Below are positions 6,250 through 12,638 of a stretch of DNA of 22,428 nucleotides, piece by piece. Numbering within the stretch: position 1 is the first letter of the stretch; each line of letters starts with the position of its first letter. The translations under genes were made by a program, and so were the position numbers. Origin of the DNA: Candidatus Gastranaerophilales bacterium HUM_12 (GTDB lineage Bacteria > Cyanobacteriota > Vampirovibrionia > Gastranaerophilales > Gastranaerophilaceae); contig DABJ01000034.1 of NCBI GenBank assembly GCA_002102825.1, forward strand, positions 24,266 through 46,693, in the 5' to 3' direction. A model generated the notes under the pieces. It did not search any database and was not told the origin of the DNA. It saw nothing but the letters and a program-made list of their open reading frames with translations.

Positions 6250-6918
6250 ATGATAAATAAAAAAGCGTTTACTTTAACAGAATTACTTATTGCTCTAGGA
6301 ATCATCGGGGCAATCGCTGCGATGTCTATTCCAAGCACTATAAATAAAATTCATAATGACACCCTCGCAACGAGTTTAAAAAGTAATATTGGGGCAATTC
6401 AACAAATCGTCAGCGACCAATTAGTACTAAAAAGGACCAAAGACCTTAGCGATACCGATTTGGCAACTTCTGAAGGTTTTTTCGGAAAATTAAATGATGC
6501 TCAAAAGTGCGTAGATATTACTGAATGCTGGGCTGATACCTATAAAACTCTAGATGGAGTAACCAATGATATCTATAACTCAAGGCCTGATAATGCGATA
6601 AAGCTAAAAAACGGTGCTGTAATAGGTTACACTCCTGAAACAACAGAAGGAGCTTTAGACATAGCCTGGATTACAATAGATTTGAATGGACCGGAAAGAC
6701 CAAATATTATTGGTCGAGATTTCTTCAAATTCGGAATAACAAAAACCGGAATTATTCATGGGCAAAGAACAGTAAATAAAGGTACTTGTGATACAGGTAC
6801 AGAATGCTTCAATGCTCTAATGAAAAACAACTGGAAAATGCCTAAGAAAGCCGATTATTATAACACCGACCAAGAATGGGATCCTGATACAGGAGAATGC
6901 ACAAACTGTGAAGACTAA
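6250..6918 (+). CDS. Type IV prepilin-like protein (pseudopilin) 3
   Basis: A 222-residue prepilin-like protein starting MINKKA then FTLTELLIALGIIGAIAAMS, cleavage expected after A6. The signature is DLNGPERPNIIGRDFF, and the tail has CDTGTECFNALMKNNWKMP shared with gene 2, plus an extra CTNC near the end. AGGA lies 7 bases before the start. Its stop codon overlaps the stop of the convergent gene 6915-7157 in the four bases CTAA, with no hairpin terminator between them. Likely co-transcribed with the previous two genes. Confidence 0.86.
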   Translation: MINKKAFTLTELLIALGIIGAIAAMSIPSTINKIHNDTLATSLKSNIGAIQQIVSDQLVLKRTKDLSDTDLATSEGFFGKLNDAQKCVDITECWADTYKTLDGVTNDIYNSRPDNAIKLKNGAVIGYTPETTEGALDIAWITIDLNGPERPNIIGRDFFKFGITKTGIIHGQRTVNKGTCDTGTECFNALMKNNWKMPKKADYYNTDQEWDPDTGECTNCED

Positions 6919-7157
6919 ACTTCAACAAATAATCTACGACCAACAATATTTTGTTTGCCGTTATAATAACCCGCAAAATATCCGCCTTTAACAGGTTTGT
7001 TTTGCGCATAGTAACGAGATGAAAAACTATTTCCATTATAATTTACAAACGGATTGTTGCTATATGGATTGTTAGAAGTTTGTCTAATAACCGGTGTTGC
7101 TGTTTGCACACTTGGAGCTTGAAATACGTTTGATAAAAAATTAACTAAACCTGCCAT
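6915..7157 (-). CDS. Small hypothetical protein, Asn/Tyr-rich (80 residues)
   Basis: An 80-residue protein starting MAGLVNFLSNVFQAPS, with an amphipathic N-terminus, a middle rich in Asn, Ser, Tyr and Gly, and the tail NIVGRRLFVEV. No cysteine, no clear membrane segment. AAAGG lies 7 bases before the start at 7157. A TATAAT box on the minus strand at 7248-7253 could serve it, with a leader of about 84 bases. Composition suggests a disordered or surface protein, but I do not recognise it. It converges on the prepilin cluster. Confidence 0.6.
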   Translation of the reverse strand: MAGLVNFLSNVFQAPSVQTATPVIRQTSNNPYSNNPFVNYNGNSFSSRYYAQNKPVKGGYFAGYYNGKQNIVGRRLFVEV

Positions 7158-7247
7158 CTGCTACCTTTCTACATAATTACCAAGTAATCAAATCTATTAA
7201 CACTACTCAACTGATTTTGTTTTAATGACTTTTGATACTTTGTCATC

Positions 7248-7253
7248 ATTATA
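7248..7253 (-). promoter_or_regulatory. -10 element for the small gene at 6915-7157
   Basis: Exact TATAAT on the minus strand, with no good -35 at 16-18 bases. Faces away from the promoter of the PurD-like gene. Confidence 0.35.
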
Positions 7254-7310
7254 TCATAAAACTTTAAAAATTCTTAAAATAACTTAATAAAAATCATACG
7301 TTTTGTGTAG

Positions 7311-7316
7311 TATAAT
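7311..7316 (+). promoter_or_regulatory. -10 element implying a leaderless message for the PurD-like gene
   Basis: TATAAT ends 6 bases before the ATG at 7323, so transcription would start at or beside the start codon. There is no Shine-Dalgarno. The -35 region is weak. Confidence 0.5.
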
Positions 7317-7322
7317 TATCCT

Positions 7323-8576
7323 ATGATAAACGAGAAAAAGAAAATTTTAATTATAGGAAGTGGCGCTGTATCCTCAGCATTAGCTAAAAAATTACACGAA
7401 AATACAGAAGTCGGAGAAATTTTTATCGCTTCAGGCAATGGAATTCCGTCAGACATCTATACAAATATTGATTATAGAGAAGAAGACATTACTGGTCTTT
7501 TGAATTTTGTATTAGAAAACGATATCTTCTTAACAATTCCGACATCAGAAAAATCTTTAAAATCTGATATTGTATCTTTCTTTCAGTCAAATGGACAGAA
7601 CATCTTTGGCCCGAATAAAAATGCATGTGCCATCGCACTAAATAACGCTGCAGGTAAAAAATTCATTTACAAAATTCATGCTCAAACTTCCAAGTTCGGA
7701 ATTTTTGACAAACAACAACCGGCAGAAGATTACCTAAGAACCGTTAATTTCCCAGTAACAATAAAAGTTAATGAATATTCAAGCATAATTGATGATAGAC
7801 TGGTTTGTTCAACAATGAGCCTTGCTCGTGAATTTTTATCAACTCTTTATCAAAAAAATGAAACAAATGTTATTGTCGAGGAATTTACCTACGGTAAAAA
7901 CTTCACAATCTACTACATCACAGATGGTTACAGTGCTGTCCCGATTACATCTGTCCAAAATTACAAATTCACCCGAGACGGTGATGGAGGAATTTTAACA
8001 AACGGAATCTGTTACTGTCCTGATATCAACACATCAGAATTAATATATTCAAGAGTAGGCAACATTGTTCAAAACACACTATTATCTCTTGATAAGAAAG
8101 GAACTCCATACATTGGAATTCTCGGTGTTGAGTGTACACTTACCGGTGAAGATAAATTCTATGTAAATGAATTCAAACCATTTTTCCAAGAACACGATGC
8201 TAAAGCAGTACTAAATCTAATCAATGATGATTTAGTACAAATTTTCACATCTTGCATAAACGGATTTTTCTCAGATGAATACGAAGAAATCAGAATGAAC
8301 AATTGTTTTTCAACATCAGCAACCGTTTTATCAAGGCAAAATAACAAAATTATAAACGGACTTGAAAATATTGAAGACCTAGAAAACCTTGATTTTATCA
8401 ATGTTAAAAAGACAAATGATGGGAAATATTTAACAACAAAAGGACCTGCATTCACTCTAACACGAAGTGCCGGAACTCTATCCCGTGCAAGAAAATACTT
8501 ATACGAAGACCTTGAAGAAATCCACTTTGACGGCATCAAATACCGCAAAGACATTTCAGAATTTATTATTGTATAA
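7323..8576 (+). CDS. Divergent PurD-like ATP-grasp protein
   Basis: A 417-residue protein co-linear with phosphoribosylamine-glycine ligase (PurD, about 420 residues), the second step of purine synthesis. Recognisable landmarks are KILIIGSGAVSSALAKKL at the Rossmann-like start, NIFGPNKNA near residue 93, VIVEEFTYGKNFT near 186, VQNYKFTRDGDGG near 215 and YVNEFKPFFQEHDAKAVL near 280. Several motifs PurD needs are changed: GGREHA is GAVSSA, the glycine-rich ATP loop DGLAAGKGV is NEYSSIIDD, NTGGMGAYSPAP is LTNGICYCPD, and EFNARFGDPE is EFKPFFQEHD. It may be a paralog with altered or lost activity; a true purD may lie elsewhere. The start at 7323 precedes the first beta strand directly and has no ribosome site but a -10 box 6 bases upstream. 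Confidence 0.7.
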   Translation: MINEKKKILIIGSGAVSSALAKKLHENTEVGEIFIASGNGIPSDIYTNIDYREEDITGLLNFVLENDIFLTIPTSEKSLKSDIVSFFQSNGQNIFGPNKNACAIALNNAAGKKFIYKIHAQTSKFGIFDKQQPAEDYLRTVNFPVTIKVNEYSSIIDDRLVCSTMSLAREFLSTLYQKNETNVIVEEFTYGKNFTIYYITDGYSAVPITSVQNYKFTRDGDGGILTNGICYCPDINTSELIYSRVGNIVQNTLLSLDKKGTPYIGILGVECTLTGEDKFYVNEFKPFFQEHDAKAVLNLINDDLVQIFTSCINGFFSDEYEEIRMNNCFSTSATVLSRQNNKIINGLENIEDLENLDFINVKKTNDGKYLTTKGPAFTLTRSAGTLSRARKYLYEDLEEIHFDGIKYRKDISEFIIV

Positions 8577-8579
8577 AGG

Positions 8580-8608
8580 TTGAAATATTTAGAAATATAA
8601 GATATAAT
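8580..8608 (+). promoter_or_regulatory. Consensus promoter of the antisense-like small RNA
   Basis: TTGAAA (8580-8585), 17-base spacer, exact TATAAT (8603-8608), beginning 4 bases after the stop of the PurD-like gene. Transcription would start near 8615. Confidence 0.75.
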
Positions 8609-8614
8609 AAAGAT

Positions 8615-8694
8615 ACAGAGTGGTAGTTTCGTGGACTACCGGAAACTCTTAAGAGGTCTAACGGTTCTTATTCATTGAGTAAGAGCCGTTTTTC
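8615..8694 (+). ncRNA. Putative antitoxin small RNA opposing a tiny membrane peptide gene
   Basis: An 80-base RNA bounded by a strong promoter and a strong terminator, with no reading frame of its own. It folds into a hairpin GGTAGT/ACTACC (8622-8627 with 8635-8640) enclosed by GAGT/ACTC, then a linker, then the terminator stem. Its 3' half is complementary to the end of the 29-codon gene at 8658-8747. Its linker holds GAGGTCTAA, repeated at 8779-8787 in the leader of that gene. This is the layout of a type I antitoxin RNA. I do not recognise the family. Confidence 0.6.
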
Positions 8695-8747
8695 AATATA
8701 AATAAAATCAAAAAAATTAAAAACAAACTTAAATTGAATTTATCCAT
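8658..8747 (-). CDS. 29-residue hydrophobic peptide, candidate type I toxin
   Basis: The peptide starts MDKFNLSLFLIF, continues LILFILKNG and ends SMNKNR: a charged start, one helix of about 14 hydrophobic residues, and a basic polar tail. That shape is shared by type I toxins such as Fst, TxpA and Ldr, but the residues match none that I know. AAAGGGGGT lies 5 bases before the ATG and pairs with the 16S anti-Shine-Dalgarno with one wobble. The opposite strand has a small RNA (8615-8694) overlapping the last 12 codons. Leu is all TTA/TTG and Ile ATT/ATA, as in the surrounding genome. Being this short, it could be chance, but start signal, composition and antisense RNA agree. Confidence 0.55.
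   Translation of the reverse strand: MDKFNLSLFLIFLILFILKNGSYSMNKNR
8660..8694 (+). terminator. Terminator of the putative antitoxin RNA
   Basis: Eleven-position stem AACGGTTCTTA/TAAGAGCCGTT (8660-8670 with 8680-8690, one G-U), loop of 9, then TTT. It lies wholly inside the peptide gene on the other strand. Confidence 0.78.
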
Positions 8748-8850
8748 ATTTACCCCCTTTCTAGTCGGATACTAACCCGAGGTCTAAAATAATTTGTCGG
8801 TTAGATTCCTTAAAAAGAGAGTTCCCTTTTACTCTGCACAATTATTATTA
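8748..8850 (-). promoter_or_regulatory. Structured leader and weak promoter of the toxin-like peptide
   Basis: A TAATAAT box at 8844-8850 may be a -10; no good -35 is seen. The leader of about 90 bases can form AGAGT/ACTCT and CTAACC/GGTTAG hairpins. ACCTC within the repeat at 8779-8787 can pair with the GGGGGT Shine-Dalgarno. Length and structure are like those of type I toxin leaders. Confidence 0.4.
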
Positions 8851-8909
8851 ACACAGGAAATTGAAAAACACCTCATTTATTAGAATGAGCATTAAGCCAA
8901 CTGCAGATG

Positions 8910-8937
8910 TTGAAATTTTTATTTTTATCATTAGATA
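8910..8937 (+). promoter_or_regulatory. dnaJ-queE promoter, implying a leaderless message
   Basis: TTGAAA (8910-8915), 16-base spacer, TAGATA (8932-8937), ending 6 bases before the ATG at 8944. No Shine-Dalgarno precedes the ATG. A small hairpin CTCATT/AATGAG lies upstream at 8872-8889. Confidence 0.45.
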
Positions 8938-8943
8938 AATAGT

Positions 8944-10023
8944 ATGGCGTTTAATAGTACAAAAAATTATTATGAAATTTTGGGTGTCAGCATTGAATCT
9001 TCTACTGACGAAATCAAAATCGCTTACAGAAAATTAGCTAGAAAATATCACCCTGATATTAATAAATCTCCTGATGCTATTCAGATGTTTAAAGACATTA
9101 CAGAAGCTTACGAAACTCTTTCTACCCCTCAAGAAAGAGAAAAATATAACACCCTTAAAGGATTTTTTAAACAAGAAAAAACAACAACTTCTGCTAAAAA
9201 AGCCGAAGAATCTTACACTGAAACAAAAACTAAAAACGAAAACTACGCATCAAGTGTAGATTTAGACAAAGAAAAATTTTATGCTCACAAAAACAAGAGA
9301 AAAGAACAAAAAAAAAATAACTCTTTTATAAAAACAATTAAGTACTGGCTACTAAAATTAAAAAAACAAAAAAGAGACAAGGAGAATTCTAAACCTCGAA
9401 AAGGGGATAACATTACAACAGATGTCGTGATTACACCTGAAGAAGTTATCACCGGAAGCAAAAGAATTATCCACGTATTAACAACTCAAACCTGTCCCAA
9501 ATGTTTCGGACACAGATTCGTCAATGGAGGGAAATGCTCAACATGTCTTGGTTCAGGGGAGATTTCTAAAAGAAAAAAAATTACCGTAACAATTCCCAAA
9601 GGGATAAAAGACGGCGCAAAACTTCGCCTGAGAGGAGAAGGAGGTTCCGGCAAAAATGGCGGTGCAAATGGTGATTTATACATAAACATTAAAATTGAAA
9701 CAAAAACAAAAATTCATTTTGATAAATTGAACATATTTTACAATGTTCCAATCACACCATTTGAAGCAGCTTTAGGAGAAGAAATCACTATTCCTACTTT
9801 TGATGGAAAAATAAAATTAAAACTCCCGAAGAACACCTGTTCTGGTCAAAAATTCCGCATCGCCAAACAAGGAATAAAAAAGAACGGCAAGATAGGGGAT
9901 TTAATTGTCAGCGTAAGTATTGAATTTTCTCATGATTTGTCAGAAGATGAAATTAAGCTGTATGAAAAGCTTAAAAATTTGTCCACAGATGATGTGAGAA
10001 AGAATTTACGAAATGAATGTTAA
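8944..10023 (+). CDS. dnaJ: DnaJ-family co-chaperone with a half zinc-finger domain
   Basis: A 359-residue Hsp40 protein that would stimulate DnaK ATPase. The J domain spans residues 7-70 with HPD at 36-38. Instead of the usual Gly/Phe-rich region there is a long Lys/Glu-rich linker (about 72-155). The zinc region has only two CxxC pairs (C184/C187 and C198/C201) where canonical DnaJ has four, so it would bind one zinc ion rather than two. The C-terminal beta domains follow (VTIPKGIKDGAKLRLRGEG, then TPFEAALGEEITIPTFDGK). The start at 8944 has no ribosome site; the promoter suggests a leaderless message. The gene overlaps queE. It is probably a DnaJ paralog rather than the main DnaJ. Confidence 0.85.
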   Translation: MAFNSTKNYYEILGVSIESSTDEIKIAYRKLARKYHPDINKSPDAIQMFKDITEAYETLSTPQEREKYNTLKGFFKQEKTTTSAKKAEESYTETKTKNENYASSVDLDKEKFYAHKNKRKEQKKNNSFIKTIKYWLLKLKKQKRDKENSKPRKGDNITTDVVITPEEVITGSKRIIHVLTTQTCPKCFGHRFVNGGKCSTCLGSGEISKRKKITVTIPKGIKDGAKLRLRGEGGSGKNGGANGDLYINIKIETKTKIHFDKLNIFYNVPITPFEAALGEEITIPTFDGKIKLKLPKNTCSGQKFRIAKQGIKKNGKIGDLIVSVSIEFSHDLSEDEIKLYEKLKNLSTDDVRKNLRNEC

Positions 10024-10687
10024 AGTTAAAGAAATATTTTCATCAATCCAAGGTGAAGGACCAGTTGTGGGATACAAACAACTATTCATAAGATTTTGTA
10101 ATTGCAATTTAAAGTGTAATTACTGTGACACAGAATTTGATAAAACGAATTCAGAAGAGTTTTCACCACAAGAACTTTACAAAAAAATCACTTCAGAATA
10201 CAATTTGAAAACATTCCATTCAATTTCTTTGACTGGGGGCGAACCTTTATTATCTGCCGAATTTTTGAAAGAGTTTTTACCTTTAATTAAAAGACAAACA
10301 AAAATTTATTTAGAAACAAACGCAACTTTATCAAACAACCTTGAAAAAATTAAAAACCTTATTGATATAATTTCTGCTGACATTAAACTTGAAACTTCAA
10401 CCGGTTTAAACACTTTTGACAAACATAGAGAATTTTTCGCACACTGCAATGGGATTGAAACATTTGCAAAAATAGTTTTTGATAAAAATATTACTGAAGA
10501 GGAAATCAAAACTTGTGCTGAAATCGGTAATGAGTTTAATATTGAACTCGTACTTCAACCAAAAATGATTGAAGATAAAATGAGTGTAAATTCGGATTTT
10601 TGTAACGAATTATTAGAAAAATTCACCGCACTTCACCACAACACACGGCTTATTCCCCAAGTTCATAAATTTTTAGATGTTAGATAA
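10013..10687 (+). CDS. queE: 7-carboxy-7-deazaguanine synthase
   Basis: A 224-residue radical SAM enzyme that converts 6-carboxy-tetrahydropterin to 7-carboxy-7-deazaguanine in queuosine synthesis. Residues EIFSSIQGEGPVVGYKQLF open the protein, C31, C35 and C38 form the CxxxCxxC cluster site in NLKCNYCDTEFD, and TGGEPLL at 74-80 is the SAM-binding motif. Length is normal for the family. It overlaps the end of dnaJ by 11 bases and is probably translated by coupling. No other queuosine gene is in the window. Confidence 0.92.
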   Translation: MNVKVKEIFSSIQGEGPVVGYKQLFIRFCNCNLKCNYCDTEFDKTNSEEFSPQELYKKITSEYNLKTFHSISLTGGEPLLSAEFLKEFLPLIKRQTKIYLETNATLSNNLEKIKNLIDIISADIKLETSTGLNTFDKHREFFAHCNGIETFAKIVFDKNITEEEIKTCAEIGNEFNIELVLQPKMIEDKMSVNSDFCNELLEKFTALHHNTRLIPQVHKFLDVR

Positions 10688-10699
10688 TGAAGTTTTTAA

Positions 10700-10752
10700 A
10701 ATTGCATTGAATATGCGTTTATAGTAAGATATAAATAGAATTCAATGCAATT
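10700..10752 (+). promoter_or_regulatory. Perfect inverted repeat over the def-fmt promoter
   Basis: AATTGCATTGAAT (10700-10712) and its exact complement ATTCAATGCAATT (10740-10752) bracket a promoter: TTGAAT (10707-10712), 17-base spacer, TATAAA (10730-10735), start near 10742. The left arm contains the -35 and the right arm covers the start site. As the left arm is not transcribed from this promoter, an operator is more likely than an RNA hairpin. Confidence 0.5.
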
Positions 10753-10769
10753 AGAAAGGCTAAAAATTT

Positions 10770-11336
10770 ATGTCAATAAGAAAAATTTTACATTATGGAG
10801 AACCATCACTTAGGGAACCATCAAAAGAAGTTCACAAAGTATCAAAGAAAATAACTGAACTTGTTCAAGATTTGTTAGACACAATGTATGCAAAAAACGG
10901 TGTCGGACTAGCAGCGCCACAAATTGGTGAAAATGTCCGAGTTTTTGTAATTGATGTTTCTACAAACAAAGAACCACTAAACCCTATGGTTTTCATTAAC
11001 CCTAAAATCATTAAAAAAAGTGGAGCAATAAAAAGTAATGAGGGTTGTTTGAGTTTTCCGGAAGCTTACACTGACGTAAGGAGATATAAAAATGTTATGG
11101 TAAAAGCCTTAAATGAACACGGAAAATCTTTTGTTCTTGAAGCAAAAGATGGGACTCTTTTAGCTCGTGCCATTCAACACGAAAATGATCATCTTGATGG
11201 AGTTTTATTTATTGACCACTGTATGAATAGATTTGAAACAGAATCAATTCTGAAAAAACATAATTTACCAAATCTTGATGTTGACAAACTTGTTGATGAA
11301 GAGAATTTAAAGAAAGAATTAGGTGAAAATGATTAA
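10770..11336 (+). CDS. def: Peptide deformylase
   Basis: A 188-residue metalloenzyme that removes the formyl group from new proteins. The three motifs are present: GVGLAAPQIG at 44-53, EGCLSFP at 91-97 with C93 as metal ligand, and QHENDHLDG at 136-144 with H137, H141 and catalytic E138. The C-terminus extends about 20 residues beyond the core. AGAAAGG lies 10 bases before the ATG. The stop overlaps the start of fmt, so removal and addition of the formyl group are encoded together, as in many bacteria. Confidence 0.95.
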   Translation: MSIRKILHYGEPSLREPSKEVHKVSKKITELVQDLLDTMYAKNGVGLAAPQIGENVRVFVIDVSTNKEPLNPMVFINPKIIKKSGAIKSNEGCLSFPEAYTDVRRYKNVMVKALNEHGKSFVLEAKDGTLLARAIQHENDHLDGVLFIDHCMNRFETESILKKHNLPNLDVDKLVDEENLKKELGEND

Positions 11337-12240
11337 GATTGTATTTTTCGGGACTCCTGATATCGGACTTAAATCTCTTGAATATTTGTATAATTCAGAT
11401 AAAATAAATGTTTTAGCTGTTGTGACTCAACCGGACAAACCGGCAGGTCGTGGGCATAAATTACAAATGTCACCAATTAAAAAGTTTGCGATTGAAAAGA
11501 ATATTCTTGTTTTTCAACCAAAATCTATAAGGAAAGAACCTGAAATTCAAGAAGAATTAAAAAAACTAAATCCTGATTTCTTCGTAACTTTTGCTTTCGG
11601 ACAAATTTTATCTCAAGAAGTTTTAGATATTCCGAAATACAAAACAATCAATCTTCACGCATCATTGCTTCCCAAGTATCGTGGAGCAAACCCAATCCAA
11701 CGTGCAATTATAAATGGAGATAAGGAAACAGGAATTTGCACAATGATTACAGAATTAGGTCTAGATTGTGGAGATATTTGTCAGAAACTTGTCATTCCAA
11801 TCTCAGATACGATGAATTGTGAAGAACTTTGGAATGAGATAGCAGAAGCATCACCACAAATGATTGAAAATACACTCATCAATCTTCAAAATGGAACTCT
11901 TGAACCTCAAAAGCAATGCGAAAATGGGGTTTGCATGGCGAACAAATTAACAAAAGAAGAATGTCAAATTGATTGGACAAAATCAAATGTTGAAATAAAT
12001 AACCTTGTCCGTGGAATTTGTCGTTGCCCAAGTGCATACTTTATGTTCAATAATAAAATAATTAAAATTATTGAATCAACTCCAATTGAGGGGACAGGGG
12101 AAGTTGGAAAGGTTGTGAATTTTTCTAAAAATGGTGTTGATATCGCTTGCGGCAATGGTTTGTTAAGATTAATAAAAGTTAAACCAGAGGGTAAAGGTGA
12201 AATGCTTGCAAAAGATTGGTATAACGGAGTAAAGAAATAA
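11329..12240 (+). CDS. fmt: Methionyl-tRNA formyltransferase
   Basis: A 303-residue enzyme that formylates initiator Met-tRNA with 10-formyl-tetrahydrofolate. Features in order: VFFGTPDIG near the start, TQPDKPAGRG at 33-42, NLHASLLPKYRGANP with N108 and H110, and GLDCGDI with D146, giving the formyl-transfer N-H-D set. The C-terminal OB-like domain follows residue 205. ATG at 11329 is preferred because the protein then starts MIKIVFFGTP; a GTG two codons earlier lacks support. It overlaps def by 8 bases and shares the TAATG junction with aroH. Confidence 0.95.
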   Translation: MIKIVFFGTPDIGLKSLEYLYNSDKINVLAVVTQPDKPAGRGHKLQMSPIKKFAIEKNILVFQPKSIRKEPEIQEELKKLNPDFFVTFAFGQILSQEVLDIPKYKTINLHASLLPKYRGANPIQRAIINGDKETGICTMITELGLDCGDICQKLVIPISDTMNCEELWNEIAEASPQMIENTLINLQNGTLEPQKQCENGVCMANKLTKEECQIDWTKSNVEINNLVRGICRCPSAYFMFNNKIIKIIESTPIEGTGEVGKVVNFSKNGVDIACGNGLLRLIKVKPEGKGEMLAKDWYNGVKK

Positions 12241-12593
12241 TGACAACAAAGGGAATTAGAGGAGCAATAACAGTAGAAGCAAACACCAGAGAAGCTTTAG
12301 AGGAAGCTACTTTAGAATTGTTAAGCACCATGTTTGAAAAAAATAACCTTTCAGGAACTTCTCAAATTTCGCATATAATTTTTACAACAACCAAAGACTT
12401 AAATGCAGCTTTTCCTGCAACATTTCCTAGATTAGCTTTTGATTGGAATGATGTCGCAATGATGTGCTTTCATGAATTAGATGTTCCAAATTCTCTTGCA
12501 ATGTGCTTGCGAGTTCTTGTCGTGATAAATTGCAAGGAGGATTTCAAACCGCAATTTGTATATTTAAAAGGCGCGGAAAAATTAAGAAAATAA
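12240..12593 (+). CDS. aroH: Chorismate mutase, AroH type
   Basis: A 117-residue protein of the trimeric AroH class that rearranges chorismate to prephenate for Phe and Tyr. It opens with GIRGAITVEANT, has the DLNAAFPATFPR section near residue 55, MCLRVLVVI near 87 and ends VYLKGAEKLRK, all in the order of Bacillus-type AroH. The start shares one base with the fmt stop (TAATG), with GGAG about 10 bases upstream. Third gene of def-fmt-aroH. A strong bidirectional terminator follows. Confidence 0.92.
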   Translation: MTTKGIRGAITVEANTREALEEATLELLSTMFEKNNLSGTSQISHIIFTTTKDLNAAFPATFPRLAFDWNDVAMMCFHELDVPNSLAMCLRVLVVINCKEDFKPQFVYLKGAEKLRK

Positions 12594-12604
12594 AAAACAT
12601 ACTA

Positions 12605-12634
12605 AAAAGAGGAATTAAATAATTCCTCTTTTTT
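12605..12634. terminator. Bidirectional rho-independent terminator
   Basis: Twelve-pair stem AAAAGAGGAATT/AATTCCTCTTTT with loop AAAT, with A-tract and T-tract on both sides. It ends def-fmt-aroH from the left and the long minus-strand gene train from the right. Confidence 0.9.
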
Positions 12635-12638
12635 AATT

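Larger units (their letters stand above)
8653..8787 (+). repeat. Nine-base direct repeat shared by small RNA and toxin leader
   Basis: GAGGTCTAA at 8653-8661 (in the plus-strand RNA) and 8779-8787 (opposite the minus-strand toxin leader). The small RNA can therefore pair with the toxin transcript at two separate places. Confidence 0.5.

Noticed and set aside
8159..8554. 131-codon minus-strand frame inside the PurD-like gene
   Set aside because: Opposite strand of a well-aligned PurD-like protein; Ser/Phe-rich shadow composition.
8761..8840. Riboswitch upstream of dnaJ or a preQ1 riboswitch linked to queE
   Set aside because: The structured segment fits the leader of the minus-strand peptide better, and lacks the short H-type pseudoknot core of preQ1 riboswitches. 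It is not within the queE leader.
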